The position numbers and the translations under genes were made by a program. Below are positions 16,398-26,035 of a stretch of DNA of 64,000 bases, in pieces. The stretch is from Streptococcus mitis (lineage in GTDB: Bacteria; Bacillota; Bacilli; Lactobacillales; Streptococcaceae). The notes beneath the pieces were generated by a model, which saw only the letters and a list, made by a program, of their open reading frames with translations, was not told the DNA's origin and ran no database searches. The stretch is taken from assembly GCF_002005545.1 (NCBI RefSeq), contig NZ_LBMT01000001.1, forward strand, positions 1,634,301 to 1,698,300, written 5' to 3'. Position 1 is the first letter of the stretch. Every line of letters starts with the position of its first letter.

Positions 16398-18239
16398 TCA
16401 ACGATAAGGAATTTTCGAACTTTCTATCTCTATATCAGGATTAGCAAGTTTGAGATAAGGAGCAATATAATCTGCATCCGTAACCTTTGGTCCTAGAATA
16501 ACTTTTGAGTATTTCAAAGGAAGTAAATTGATGTATACAAATAAATCATATCTGCCATTGTCTTTCGAACTTAATACAATATACTTTCTAAAATCTTTAT
16601 AGTTAACTTTATCAAAAACTTCTAACCCAATTTCTTCTTTCTTAAAGTACTTCTCATTTGATGAATCATTAGCATCTCTTTTAATAATATTTTGTATAGC
16701 TGTATCATCTAAATTAATTAAAATGCGATACTCTATTTCATACTCATAGTCTTTAACTTTGAAAAGGTAAGAAATCTTCTTCAATTTCTCAGCAAAACTT
16801 ATCAATTCTTTTTCAGCTTCCAGCTCTTGCAATTTTTCAAATAGCTGTTTTAAATTATCAAGAGATTTACCAACATCTGTTTCTTCTTTATTCTCGGACA
16901 TTAAATCTAAATAATGAACTTTAACAAACTCTATCGATTTATGAGCAACTATATCTTCAAGATAAGACAGATCATATTCAAGAAATGCTCCCTGAGATGA
17001 ATCAGCATATTCCTTCCACATAGGTAAACTATCAGATACCGTGGTTAGAGAAGATATAAAAACATTGGAAGTTTGATATTGTTTGAAAAACGTATTATCT
17101 ATACCCAAATAATCATATATTACTCTTCCTTCCATCGGGTCATTTAACTGTTTTAGATTAGTCAGTCGTAAAAATGGAGGTTGAGTTTCAGAATTGTTTT
17201 CATTTTTCCAGTCTGCTTTTATAAGAAAATTTGTTAAAGTATCAATCTTAGTATAATGTCCAAAAGAACCTATTTTTTTCAACTCTTCAGCGTCAACAGT
17301 TAATTTAGAACGTATATAGGAGATAACATTATCTGCTTGTTTTAAAAGTTGCTTAGCATCTAACGAGGAGATTGATTCTGAATAACTTTTCTCATTCGAG
17401 TAAGCATTATCATACTTCTCAATTAACTTAATTGCTTGATCTCGAATTATATCAGAATTATTTTCTTCTGCTATCTTTCGAACAACATCAATCGAATCAT
17501 TAATTACAACATCAAAGTGTCTTGACACAAAATCTAGATAGTCATCAATATCTTCAGCTTGTGGATTATCAATAAAATATTTATTTATTATCTTTAAGTG
17601 CTCAAATTGAAAAATTGAAACAAGCTCATCTAATCTAAAATACCAATATCTAGTATAATTAAAATCAATATTTTCAAAATCAATATTTTCAAAATCAATA
17701 TTTTCAAATATAAAGTTGATGAACGGTTCTAATTCACTTTTAAAATAGTTCCTTCTTTCTTCTGGTAAACTTTTCTGTCTAAATAGTGGAACAAAAACTG
17801 AAAGCAAATCCGAATAAATCATTTTACTATTCTCTAGATTATCTTTTAATACTAAATCAATAATTTTAAAGAAATAACTCTCATTTTCAAACAATATAGA
17901 ATATTCTTCATATTCTTTTGGTTCAAATAAATAATAATAAAGAGAATCTAAATACCTAAAGCATACACTCCAACTATATACTTGTGAATTATTTGATAGT
18001 ATTTTATTTATGGACTCTAAAATCTTTTTTTGGATAATTTTATCAATCTTCTCTTCAAAATCACTAAAAATATAAAGAACAAGTTCAACACATTTCAATT
18101 GTTCTTCTTCAGATAATTTTAAATATTGATTTATAAAATTTTCAAGTTCGGATTTCAGTTTTTCTTCATTCAAGGAATCAAAATGATCTTCTAATTCAGA
18201 TTTACTAAATTTACCTGTAAAATAATTTAACTTTTCCAT
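16398..18239 (-). CDS. Large DUF2971-type protein of unknown function
   Basis: This 613-residue protein is not assigned a function. The N-terminal half (about 1-310) is acidic, helix-rich and low in complexity. The C-terminal half has DUF2971-like landmarks in order: FGHYTK, FLRLTNLKQLNDPMEG, SSLTTVSDSLPMWKEYADSSQGAFLEYD, EYEIEYRI and KVILGP. Near residue 180-195 it contains three in-frame FENID repeats encoded by a perfect 15-bp tandem repeat. The ATG at 18239 follows GAAGGAG; an upstream TTG is rejected. It is more AT-rich than uvrB, whose stop is only 18 bp upstream, and looks acquired. Confidence 0.75.
   Translation of the reverse strand: MEKLNYFTGKFSKSELEDHFDSLNEEKLKSELENFINQYLKLSEEEQLKCVELVLYIFSDFEEKIDKIIQKKILESINKILSNNSQVYSWSVCFRYLDSLYYYLFEPKEYEEYSILFENESYFFKIIDLVLKDNLENSKMIYSDLLSVFVPLFRQKSLPEERRNYFKSELEPFINFIFENIDFENIDFENIDFNYTRYWYFRLDELVSIFQFEHLKIINKYFIDNPQAEDIDDYLDFVSRHFDVVINDSIDVVRKIAEENNSDIIRDQAIKLIEKYDNAYSNEKSYSESISSLDAKQLLKQADNVISYIRSKLTVDAEELKKIGSFGHYTKIDTLTNFLIKADWKNENNSETQPPFLRLTNLKQLNDPMEGRVIYDYLGIDNTFFKQYQTSNVFISSLTTVSDSLPMWKEYADSSQGAFLEYDLSYLEDIVAHKSIEFVKVHYLDLMSENKEETDVGKSLDNLKQLFEKLQELEAEKELISFAEKLKKISYLFKVKDYEYEIEYRILINLDDTAIQNIIKRDANDSSNEKYFKKEEIGLEVFDKVNYKDFRKYIVLSSKDNGRYDLFVYINLLPLKYSKVILGPKVTDADYIAPYLKLANPDIEIESSKIPYR
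17662..17706. repeat. Three perfect 15-bp tandem repeats inside the DUF2971-type gene
   Basis: The unit aaatcaatattttca occurs three times without change and keeps frame, encoding FENID units on the minus strand. Gain or loss of units by slippage would change protein length by five residues without breaking the frame. Confidence 0.9.
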
Positions 18240-18257
18240 TTTGTCTCCTTCCAAAAC

Positions 18258-20246
18258 CTACCCCAACGCCTTGACTTCCAACATCATATCACGAATCTGA
18301 GCTGCTAGTTCAAAATCAAGCACTTCGACGGCTTCTTGCATTTGTTTCTCTAGTTTCTTGACTAGTTCTTTGCGTTCTTGTTTGTTTAGGCTATTGATAT
18401 CGATTTCCTTGTCTTCTTCCTTAGCAACTGCCTTAGTTACAGCAATCAGGTCACGGATTTCCTTCTTGATTGTCTGAGGTACAATACCATGCTCTTCATT
18501 ATAAGCCATCTGGATTTTCCGACGACGAGCCGTTTCATCAATGGCACGTTGCATAGACTGGGTAACCGTGTCCGCATACATGATGACATGGCCTTCGCTG
18601 TTACGGGCAGCGCGTCCAATGGTCTGGATGAGTCCACGCTCGTTACGAAGGAAACCTTCTTTGTCAGCATCGAGAATCGCTACGAGGCTCACTTCAGGAA
18701 CGTCAATTCCTTCACGGAGCAGGTTGATTCCGACCAAGACATCAAAGACACCCAAACGCAGGTCACGGATAATCTCTGTCCGCTCTAAAGTCTTGATATC
18801 CGAGTGCATGTACTTGACCTTGATACCCATTTCCTTGAAGTAGTCGGTTAAGTCCTCTGCCATTTTCTTGGTCAAGGTGGTGATAAAGGTTCGTTCGTTC
18901 TTTTCAACACGGGCATTGATTTCACCTAAGAGATCATCAATCTGTCCCATAGTCGGACGGACTTCTACCTCAGGATCCAAAAGACCTGTCGGACGAATGA
19001 TTTGCTCAATCACAGTCTCGGTCTGTTCATTTTCATAGTCACCAGGTGTCGCTGAAACGTAAACAATCTGGTGCACATGGCTTTCAAATTCTTCACGACG
19101 GAGAGGACGATTGTCCAAGGCTGATTGCAAACGGAAACCATAATTAACCAGCATTTCTTTACGCGAACGGTCTCCATTGTACATGCCCTTGATTTGCCCC
19201 ATGGTCATGTGGCTCTCATCAATCATAATTAAGAAATCATCTGGGAAGAAGTCGAGAAGGGTATAAGGAGGCTCGCCCTCACTCCGTCCATCCATGTGAC
19301 GTGAATAGTTCTCAACCCCATTGGTATAGCCCATCTCACGCAGCATTTCGATATCATACTCTGTCCGCTGTTTCAAACGCTGGGCTTCAAGCAGTTTGCC
19401 TTCCTTCTCAAAGATAGCTAGTTGCTCTTCTAGTTCTGCTTGAATCTTGGCAATAGCATCCTCCATATGGTCGTCATTGGTCACAAAGTGAGTCGCAGGG
19501 AAAATCGCCAAATGATCCACTTCTCCCAAGACCTGACCTGTCAGAGCCTCAACCTCACGGATACGGTCAATTTCGTCTCCAAAAAATTCTACTCGAAAGG
19601 CGTGTTCATCACGAGATGCTGGGAAAATCTCCACCACATCCCCACGCACACGAAATCTTCCCCGTTGGAAATCAATATCATTGCGCTCAAACTGAATATC
19701 GACCAAGTCATTCAAGAGTTTATCACGAGAAATCTCTAGACCAGGACGGAGACTCACGACACTATCAGCGTATTCCTTGGGCGAACCCAAACCATAGATA
19801 CAAGAGACTGAAGCCACGACAATAACATCATTACGCTCCAGTAGGGCCGAAGTCGCTGAGTGGCGGAGCTTATCAATCTCGTCATTGACAGAGCTGTCCT
19901 TTTCAATATAGGTGTCACTGGAAGGGACATAGGCCTCAGGTTGGTAATAATCATAGTAAGATACGAAGTACTCAACAGCATTTTCAGGGAAAAATTCCTT
20001 AAATTCTCCATAGAGCTGTCCTGCCAGAGTCTTATTGTGGGCGATGACCAGAGTTGGTTTATTAACTTTGGAAATGACCTGACTCATAGTATAGGTCTTC
20101 CCTGTTCCAGTCGCCCCCATCAGAATCTGAGCTTTTTCTCCCCCCTCGATATTATCAACCAACTGCTCAATAGCTTGAGGTTGATCTCCTGATGGTTGAT
20201 ATTTTGATACTAGTTTAAATTGATTATCTGTAATGCGGTTAATCAT
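18258..20246 (-). CDS. uvrB: Excinuclease ABC subunit B
   Basis: UvrB verifies DNA damage in nucleotide-excision repair, receiving DNA from UvrA and recruiting UvrC. The 662-residue protein has Walker A GATGTGKT (44-51), the beta-hairpin region [21 protein letters not shown], the DEAD-like DESHM box, helicase motifs V/VI ([19 protein letters not shown]) and a C-terminal UVR domain ([22 protein letters not shown]). All features are intact. An ATG preceded by GGAGAGAGG marks the start. Confidence 0.98.
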   Translation of the reverse strand: MINRITDNQFKLVSKYQPSGDQPQAIEQLVDNIEGGEKAQILMGATGTGKTYTMSQVISKVNKPTLVIAHNKTLAGQLYGEFKEFFPENAVEYFVSYYDYYQPEAYVPSSDTYIEKDSSVNDEIDKLRHSATSALLERNDVIVVASVSCIYGLGSPKEYADSVVSLRPGLEISRDKLLNDLVDIQFERNDIDFQRGRFRVRGDVVEIFPASRDEHAFRVEFFGDEIDRIREVEALTGQVLGEVDHLAIFPATHFVTNDDHMEDAIAKIQAELEEQLAIFEKEGKLLEAQRLKQRTEYDIEMLREMGYTNGVENYSRHMDGRSEGEPPYTLLDFFPDDFLIMIDESHMTMGQIKGMYNGDRSRKEMLVNYGFRLQSALDNRPLRREEFESHVHQIVYVSATPGDYENEQTETVIEQIIRPTGLLDPEVEVRPTMGQIDDLLGEINARVEKNERTFITTLTKKMAEDLTDYFKEMGIKVKYMHSDIKTLERTEIIRDLRLGVFDVLVGINLLREGIDVPEVSLVAILDADKEGFLRNERGLIQTIGRAARNSEGHVIMYADTVTQSMQRAIDETARRRKIQMAYNEEHGIVPQTIKKEIRDLIAVTKAVAKEEDKEIDINSLNKQERKELVKKLEKQMQEAVEVLDFELAAQIRDMMLEVKALG

Positions 20247-20303
20247 AAGAATCCTCTCTCCATGTGCTATTCCTATTTTAGCATACTTGTAGCATTTTCA
20301 CGA

Positions 20304-20330
20304 AGAAAAGGACGGACCGAAGTCACATCC
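20304..20330 (-). terminator. Terminator of the CPBP protease gene
   Basis: On the minus strand GGATGTGAC-TTCG-GTCCGTCC forms a hairpin with a UUCG loop, followed by TTTTCTTC. The 5' arm includes the stop codon of the CPBP gene. Confidence 0.7.
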
Positions 20331-21276
20331 TTTCATTTTCTTTCTTTAATTTATAGCCAAGATAGACAATCAGCAGTAGCAAGACTAAACTTGTCATGAT
20401 AGAACCTTCAATCCCAAAAGATCCTCCTGATAGCCAGCTCTGATCGCCTTGTGGTAAAAAGGTCATCAATGACGTTCCTGATGGTTGACCACTAACTAAA
20501 ATCCCAAAGAGATTGCCCTGAGCAAAATTCCAAGCCCCATGAATACCTGCTACACCCCAAACTGTATCTGTTTTGAGGAGGTAAAGTGACATGGCAACTC
20601 CGAATAAGAAGAGATTCACTAGAGATAGTGGTGTTAGACCAGAATTGCCCATATGAAGCAGGGTAAAGAACATGCTAGATATAAGAACAGCAAGTTTTAG
20701 ATTGGTTCTTGAGGCCAATTGAGGAAGGAGCCAAGCACGGGACACCACTTCTTCTGCTGTCCCCTGTAAAATCCAAAACGGAATGGTAAAAATAACAAAG
20801 GCAAGCGAATAAGGATTCAAGTGAATGGACTCCAAACGATATTGCCCCAAGGCTACTAATCCTAACAAGGTCAGAAGAAAAAGTGCCAGGCCTAAGCCAA
20901 ATCCTTTCAGAAGACTGCTGAGGAAATTTTCTCTATAAAATCCCAAGGTTCGAATAGGTCTTTTCTCAACTTTTCTAGTCCATCTGAACACAGTGTTGAG
21001 AATAAACCCAAAGGCCAGCAATTCTAAAATTAAATGAAAGTCACTTGTTTTATCCGTCAAGCTCTGTTGCAATGTCTGCAAGTAGGTTGCAAGATTTTGA
21101 CCAGCCTCTCCAAAATTTCTAGCAAGTCCGATGAGAGCTAACAAACTAATACCATACAGAGTATAAGCCACAAACTCTCCTATGAAGACAAAAGCAAAGG
21201 CTAACAAGGGGCTTGTGTAAATGTTTAAACTCATTTTTGAAGCTTGGAAGTCTTTAAATATTCTTTTGTTCTTCAT
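20323..21276 (-). CDS. CPBP-family intramembrane metalloprotease
   Basis: The 317-residue membrane protein belongs to the CAAX protease/bacteriocin-processing (Abi) family. It has about eight hydrophobic segments and the catalytic motifs EEVVSRAWLL (EExxxR) near residue 173, a TLLHMG histidine motif and a late HGAWNF segment with another conserved histidine. In lactic acid bacteria such proteins are linked to bacteriocin immunity or processing, but no bacteriocin gene is nearby, so the target is unknown. The gene is single, with its own promoter and terminator. Confidence 0.85.
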   Translation of the reverse strand: MKNKRIFKDFQASKMSLNIYTSPLLAFAFVFIGEFVAYTLYGISLLALIGLARNFGEAGQNLATYLQTLQQSLTDKTSDFHLILELLAFGFILNTVFRWTRKVEKRPIRTLGFYRENFLSSLLKGFGLGLALFLLTLLGLVALGQYRLESIHLNPYSLAFVIFTIPFWILQGTAEEVVSRAWLLPQLASRTNLKLAVLISSMFFTLLHMGNSGLTPLSLVNLFLFGVAMSLYLLKTDTVWGVAGIHGAWNFAQGNLFGILVSGQPSGTSLMTFLPQGDQSWLSGGSFGIEGSIMTSLVLLLLIVYLGYKLKKENERM

Positions 21277-21309
21277 ATCCCTGTCCTCTTTTCTTCTATA
21301 TATACTATT

Positions 21310-21337
21310 ATTATAGCACTTTATAGTAGCAATTCAA
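21310..21337 (-). promoter_or_regulatory. Promoter of the CPBP protease gene
   Basis: On the minus strand TTGAAT (21332-21337) and TATAAT (21310-21315) are 16 bp apart, about 34 nt upstream of the start codon. Confidence 0.65.
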
Positions 21338-21390
21338 GAAAGAAAAGGAAAAAAACAATGTTATATTTTCTGACACAGAAATATAAAAAT

Positions 21391-21419
21391 TTGCCTTTTT
21401 TTACTTTTTCTGATATAAT
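21391..21419 (+). promoter_or_regulatory. Promoter of the glutamine-type ABC transporter operon
   Basis: TTGCCT (21391-21396) and TATAAT (21414-21419) are 17 bp apart, and TGA directly before the -10 gives an extended element. The start codon is 30 nt downstream behind AAAAGGAGA. Confidence 0.75.
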
Positions 21420-21448
21420 GGGAAAATATTCGGAAAAGGAGACTAAAA

Positions 21449-23614
21449 ATGAAGAAAAAATTTCTAGCATTTTTGCTAATTTTATTCCCAATTTTCTCAT
21501 TAGGTATTGCGAAAGCAGAGACAATTAAGATTGTTTCTGATACCGCCTATGCACCTTTTGAGTTTAAAGATTCAGATCAAACTTATAAAGGAATTGATGT
21601 TGACATTATCAACAAAGTCGCTGAGATTAAAGGATGGAACATTCAGATGTCCTATCCTGGATTTGATGCAGCAGTAAATGCAGTTCAAGCTGGGCAAGCC
21701 GACGCTATCATGGCGGGGATGACAAAGACGAAAGAACGTGAAAAAGTCTTCACCATGTCTGATACTTACTATGATACAAAAGTTGTCATTGCTACTACAA
21801 AGGCACACAAGATTAGTAAATATGACCAATTAACCGGCAAAACCGTTGGTGTTAAAAACGGAACAGCCGCTCAACGTTTCCTTGAAACAATCAAAGATAA
21901 ATACGGCTTCACTATTAAAACATTTGACACTAGTGATTTGATGAACAACAGCTTGAGTGCTGGTGCCATCGATGCCATGATGGATGACAAACCTGTTATC
22001 GAGTATGCCATCAACCAAGGTCAAGACCTCCATATTGAAATGGATGGGGAAGCTGTAGGTAGCTTTGCTTTCGGTGTTAAAAAAGGTAGCAAATACGAGC
22101 ACCTAGTTACTGAATTTAACCAAGCCTTGGCTGAAATGAAAAAAGATGGTAGTCTTGATAAAATCATCAAGAAATGGACTGCTTCATCATCTTCAGCAGT
22201 GCCAACTACAACTACTCTTGCAGGCTTAAAAGCTATTCCTGTTAAAGCTAAATACATCATTGCCAGCGATTCTTCTTTTGCACCTTTTGTTTTCCAAAAT
22301 TCAAGCAACCAATTTACTGGTATTGATATGGAATTGATTAAGGCCATCGCTAAAGACCAAGGTTTTGAAATTGAAATCATCAACCCTGGTTTCGATGCTG
22401 CGATCAGTGCTGTCCAAGCTGGTCAAGCAGATGGTATCATTGCTGGTATGTCTGTCACAGATGCTCGTAAGGCAACTTTTGACTTCTCAGAATCATACTA
22501 CACTGCAAATACTATCCTAGGTGTCAAAGAATCAAGCACCATTGCTTCTTATGAAGATTTGAAAGGGAAGACAGTCGGTGTTAAAAACGGAACTGCTTCT
22601 CAAACCTTCCTAACTGAAAATCAAAGCAAATACGGCTACAAAATCAAAACCTTTGCTGATGGTTCGTCAATGTATGATAGTTTAAACACTGGGGCCATTG
22701 ATGCCGTTATGGATGATGAGCCTGTTCTCAAATATTCTATCAGCCAAGGGCAAAAATTGAAAACACCAATCGCTGGAACTCCAATCGGTGAAACAGCCTT
22801 TGCTGTTAAAAAAGGAGCAAATCCAGAATTGATTGAAATGTTCAACAACGGACTTGCTAACCTTAAAGCAAACGGTGAATTCCAAAAGATTCTTGATAAA
22901 TACCTAGCTAGTGAGTCTTCAACTGCTTCAACAAGCACTGTTGATGAAACAACTATCTGGGGCTTGCTTCAAAACAACTACAAACAACTCCTTAGCGGGC
23001 TTGGTATCACTCTTGCTCTAGCTCTTATCTCATTTGCTATTGCTATTGTTATCGGGATTATCTTCGGTATGTTTAGTGTCAGCCCCTACAAATCTCTTCG
23101 TGTGATTTCTGAGATTTTCGTTGACGTTATCCGTGGTATTCCTTTGATGATTCTTGCAGCCTTCATCTTCTGGGGAATTCCAAACTTCATCGAGTCTATT
23201 ACAGGCCAACAAAGTCCAATTAACGACTTCGTAGCCGGTACCATTGCCCTCTCACTCAATGCGGCTGCTTATATCGCTGAAATCGTTCGTGGTGGTATTC
23301 AGGCCGTTCCAGTTGGCCAAATGGAAGCCAGCCGAAGCTTGGGTATCTCTTATGGAAAAACCATGCGTAAGATTATCTTGCCACAAGCAACTAAATTGAT
23401 GTTGCCAAACTTTGTTAACCAATTCGTTATCGCTCTTAAAGATACAACCATCGTATCTGCTATCGGTTTGGTTGAACTCTTCCAAACTGGTAAGATTATC
23501 ATCGCCCGTAACTACCAAAGTTTCAAGATGTATGCAATCCTTGCTATCTTCTATCTTGTAATTATCACACTTTTGACTAGACTAGCGAAACGCTTAGAAA
23601 AGAGGATTCGTTAA
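21449..23614 (+). CDS. Amino-acid (glutamine-type) ABC transporter, two substrate-binding domains fused to permease
   Basis: This 721-residue protein combines a signal sequence (residues 1-24, ending AKA), two tandem polar-amino-acid-binding domains (about 25-245 and 255-485, each with FAPFxF/FEFK, GFDAA, QAGQADxIxAGM and KNGTAxQ motifs), and a permease domain (about 510-721) with the EAA-type loop [21 protein letters not shown]. Such GlnPH fusions import glutamine, glutamate or related amino acids. The repeat of the binding domain gives two tethered receptors per chain. It overlaps the ATPase gene start by one base. The substrate is inferred from family. Confidence 0.92.
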   Translation: MKKKFLAFLLILFPIFSLGIAKAETIKIVSDTAYAPFEFKDSDQTYKGIDVDIINKVAEIKGWNIQMSYPGFDAAVNAVQAGQADAIMAGMTKTKEREKVFTMSDTYYDTKVVIATTKAHKISKYDQLTGKTVGVKNGTAAQRFLETIKDKYGFTIKTFDTSDLMNNSLSAGAIDAMMDDKPVIEYAINQGQDLHIEMDGEAVGSFAFGVKKGSKYEHLVTEFNQALAEMKKDGSLDKIIKKWTASSSSAVPTTTTLAGLKAIPVKAKYIIASDSSFAPFVFQNSSNQFTGIDMELIKAIAKDQGFEIEIINPGFDAAISAVQAGQADGIIAGMSVTDARKATFDFSESYYTANTILGVKESSTIASYEDLKGKTVGVKNGTASQTFLTENQSKYGYKIKTFADGSSMYDSLNTGAIDAVMDDEPVLKYSISQGQKLKTPIAGTPIGETAFAVKKGANPELIEMFNNGLANLKANGEFQKILDKYLASESSTASTSTVDETTIWGLLQNNYKQLLSGLGITLALALISFAIAIVIGIIFGMFSVSPYKSLRVISEIFVDVIRGIPLMILAAFIFWGIPNFIESITGQQSPINDFVAGTIALSLNAAAYIAEIVRGGIQAVPVGQMEASRSLGISYGKTMRKIILPQATKLMLPNFVNQFVIALKDTTIVSAIGLVELFQTGKIIIARNYQSFKMYAILAIFYLVIITLLTRLAKRLEKRIR

Positions 23615-24354
23615 TGGCAAAATTAAAAATTGATGTAAATGATTTACACAAAAACTACGGAAAAAATGAAGTCCTAAAAGGAATTACGACTAAGTTCTAT
23701 GAAGGAGATGTTGTTTGTATCATCGGTCCTTCAGGTTCTGGTAAGTCAACCTTCCTTCGTAGCCTTAATCTTCTTGAAGAAGTCACTAGCGGCCATATCA
23801 CTGTGAACGGCTATGACTTAACTGAAAAAACAACCAATGTTGACCACGTCCGTGAAAATATCGGAATGGTGTTCCAACACTTCAATCTTTTCCCACATAT
23901 GTCTGTATTGGACAACATTACTTTTGCTCCAATTGAGCACAAGTTGATGACTAAGGAAGAAGCTGAGGAATTGGGAATGGAGTTGCTTGAGAAGGTTGGA
24001 CTAGCAGATAAAGCTAATGCTAACCCAGATAGCCTATCAGGTGGTCAAAAACAACGTGTGGCTATCGCTCGTGGACTAGCAATGAATCCAGACATCATGC
24101 TCTTTGATGAACCAACTTCAGCCCTTGACCCTGAGATGGTCGGAGACGTACTAAACGTTATGAAGGAATTGGCTGAGCAAGGTATGACCATGATTATCGT
24201 AACCCATGAGATGGGATTTGCTCGTCAGGTTGCCAACCGCGTTATCTTTACTGCAGATGGTGAATTCCTTGAAGACGGAACACCTGATCAAATCTTTGAT
24301 AACCCACAGCACCCACGTCTGAAAGAGTTCTTGGACAAGGTCTTAAACGTCTAA
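23614..24354 (+). CDS. Amino-acid ABC transporter ATP-binding protein
   Basis: The 246-residue ATPase pairs with the fused receptor-permease upstream. Walker A is GPSGSGKST near residue 39, the signature is [16 protein letters not shown], Walker B is [14 protein letters not shown], and the H-loop is IIVTHEM. This set is that of the GlnQ/polar amino acid subgroup. The start codon overlaps the permease stop (TAATG). A strong terminator follows. Confidence 0.95.
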   Translation: MAKLKIDVNDLHKNYGKNEVLKGITTKFYEGDVVCIIGPSGSGKSTFLRSLNLLEEVTSGHITVNGYDLTEKTTNVDHVRENIGMVFQHFNLFPHMSVLDNITFAPIEHKLMTKEEAEELGMELLEKVGLADKANANPDSLSGGQKQRVAIARGLAMNPDIMLFDEPTSALDPEMVGDVLNVMKELAEQGMTMIIVTHEMGFARQVANRVIFTADGEFLEDGTPDQIFDNPQHPRLKEFLDKVLNV

Positions 24355-24358
24355 ACTC

Positions 24359-24388
24359 AAACTGTAAGGATTTCCTTGCAGTTTTTTT
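24359..24388 (+). terminator. Terminator of the amino-acid transporter operon
   Basis: AAACTGTAAGG pairs with CCTTGCAGTTT around a short loop and is followed by a run of seven T, just after the ATPase stop codon. Confidence 0.9.
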
Positions 24389-24407
24389 CTATCTCGTATT
24401 GGATTTT

Positions 24408-24436
24408 TTGATTTTTAGGAAAATTATGTTAGAATT
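24408..24436 (+). promoter_or_regulatory. Promoter of zwf
   Basis: TTGATT (24408-24413) and TAGAAT (24431-24436) are 17 bp apart, with TGT giving an extended -10. The 5' leader of about 60 nt contains two small hairpins: ATGAGG...CCTCAT and CCTAG-CAAGA-CTAGG at about 24446-24479. Confidence 0.75.
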
Positions 24437-24504
24437 AAGTTTATGAAATGAGGTTTCCTCATACCTAGCAAGACTAGGAATAAAAATAGAAATTAGGTAG
24501 CTAG

Positions 24505-25992
24505 ATGTCATCTAAGGTTATTGTTACAATTTTTGGTGCGAGTGGAGACCTGGCTAAACGCAAGCTCTACCCTTCCCTTTTTAGACTATATAAATCCGGC
24601 AATCTTTCCAAGCACTTTGCCGTTATTGGAACTGCTCGTCGTCCTTGGAGCAAGGAATATTTTGAATCTGTTGTAGTCGAATCAATCCTTGATTTGGCAG
24701 ATAGTACTGAACAAGCTCAAGAGTTTGCTAGTCACTTCTACTATCAAAGTCATGATGTCAATGATACAGAACACTACATTGCTTTGCGTCAATTGCAGGC
24801 TGAACTAAATGACAAGTACCAAGCTGAACACAACAAGCTCTTCTTCTTATCTATGGCACCTCAGTTCTTTGGAACTATCGCCAAACACCTCAAGTCTGAA
24901 AGCATTGTGGACGGTAAAGGTTTTGAGCGCTTAATCGTTGAAAAACCATTTGGTACAGATTACGCAACTGCAAGCAAGTTAAATGACGAGCTCCTAGCAA
25001 CATTTGACGAAGAACAAATTTTCCGTATTGACCATTATCTTGGTAAGGAAATGATCCAAAGTATCTTTGCAGTTCGCTTTGCAAACTTGATTTTTGAAAA
25101 CGTTTGGAACAAAGACTTTATCGACAATGTTCAAATTACCTTTGCGGAGCGCTTGGGTGTAGAAGAACGTGGTGGCTACTATGACCAATCTGGTGCCCTC
25201 CGTGACATGGTACAAAACCATACACTACAACTTCTTTCTCTCCTTGCCATGGACAAGCCAGCAAGCTTCACAAAAGACGAGATTCGTGCTGAAAAGATTA
25301 AGGTCTTTAAAAACCTCTATCATCCAACAGATGAAGAGCTTAAAGAACACTTTATCCGTGGTCAATACCGTTCAGGTAAGATTGATGGCATGAAATACAT
25401 CTCTTACCGTAGCGAGCCAAATGTAAATCCAGAATCAACAACTGAAACCTTTGCATCTGGTGCTTTCTTTGTAGATAGCGATCGCTTCCGTGGTGTTCCT
25501 TTCTTCTTCCGTACTGGTAAACGTCTGACTGAAAAAGGAACTCATGTCAACATCGTCTTTAAACAAATGGATTCTATCTTTGGAGAACCACTTGCTCCAA
25601 ACATTTTGACCATCTATATCCAACCAACAGAAGGCTTCTCTCTTAGCCTAAATGGGAAGCAAGTAGGAGAAGAATTCAGCTTAGCTCCGAACTCACTTGA
25701 TTACCGTACAGACGCGACCGCAACTGGTGCTTCTCCAGAACCATACGAGAAATTGATTTATGATGTCCTAAATAATAACTCAACTAACTTTAGCCACTGG
25801 GATGAAGTTGGTGCGTCATGGAAATTGATTGACCGTATCGAAGAGCTCTGGGCTGAAAATGGTGCCCCACTTCATGATTATAAAGCTGGAAGCATGGGAC
25901 CTCAAGCCAGCTTTGACTTACTTGAAAAATTCGATGCCAAATGGACTTGGCAACCAGATATCGCCTATCGTCAAGATGGTCGTTTAGAATAA
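24505..25992 (+). CDS. zwf: Glucose-6-phosphate 1-dehydrogenase
   Basis: Zwf oxidises glucose 6-phosphate to 6-phosphoglucono-lactone with NADP, the entry to the oxidative pentose phosphate pathway. The 495-residue protein has an N-terminal nucleotide-binding GASGDLAKRKLYPSLF, the active-site signature RIDHYLGKE near residue 175, and the EKPFG segment. Length and motifs are normal. It is a single-gene unit between its own promoter and a bidirectional terminator. A lactonase of the next step is also in this window at 58627. Confidence 0.97.
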   Translation: MSSKVIVTIFGASGDLAKRKLYPSLFRLYKSGNLSKHFAVIGTARRPWSKEYFESVVVESILDLADSTEQAQEFASHFYYQSHDVNDTEHYIALRQLQAELNDKYQAEHNKLFFLSMAPQFFGTIAKHLKSESIVDGKGFERLIVEKPFGTDYATASKLNDELLATFDEEQIFRIDHYLGKEMIQSIFAVRFANLIFENVWNKDFIDNVQITFAERLGVEERGGYYDQSGALRDMVQNHTLQLLSLLAMDKPASFTKDEIRAEKIKVFKNLYHPTDEELKEHFIRGQYRSGKIDGMKYISYRSEPNVNPESTTETFASGAFFVDSDRFRGVPFFFRTGKRLTEKGTHVNIVFKQMDSIFGEPLAPNILTIYIQPTEGFSLSLNGKQVGEEFSLAPNSLDYRTDATATGASPEPYEKLIYDVLNNNSTNFSHWDEVGASWKLIDRIEELWAENGAPLHDYKAGSMGPQASFDLLEKFDAKWTWQPDIAYRQDGRLE

Positions 25993-26027
25993 AAAAATCC
26001 TGCAAGTTTGTACCTTGCAGGATTTTT
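25993..26027 (+). terminator. Bidirectional terminator between zwf and ftsY
   Basis: AAAAATCCTGCAAG and CTTGCAGGATTTTT form a near-perfect stem around a six-base loop, with T runs on both strands. It serves the converging zwf and ftsY operon transcripts. Confidence 0.92.
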
Positions 26028-26035
26028 GCTTCTGA

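Noticed and set aside
17662..17706. CRISPR-like repeat
   Set aside because: The units are contiguous 15-mers without spacers and keep a reading frame.
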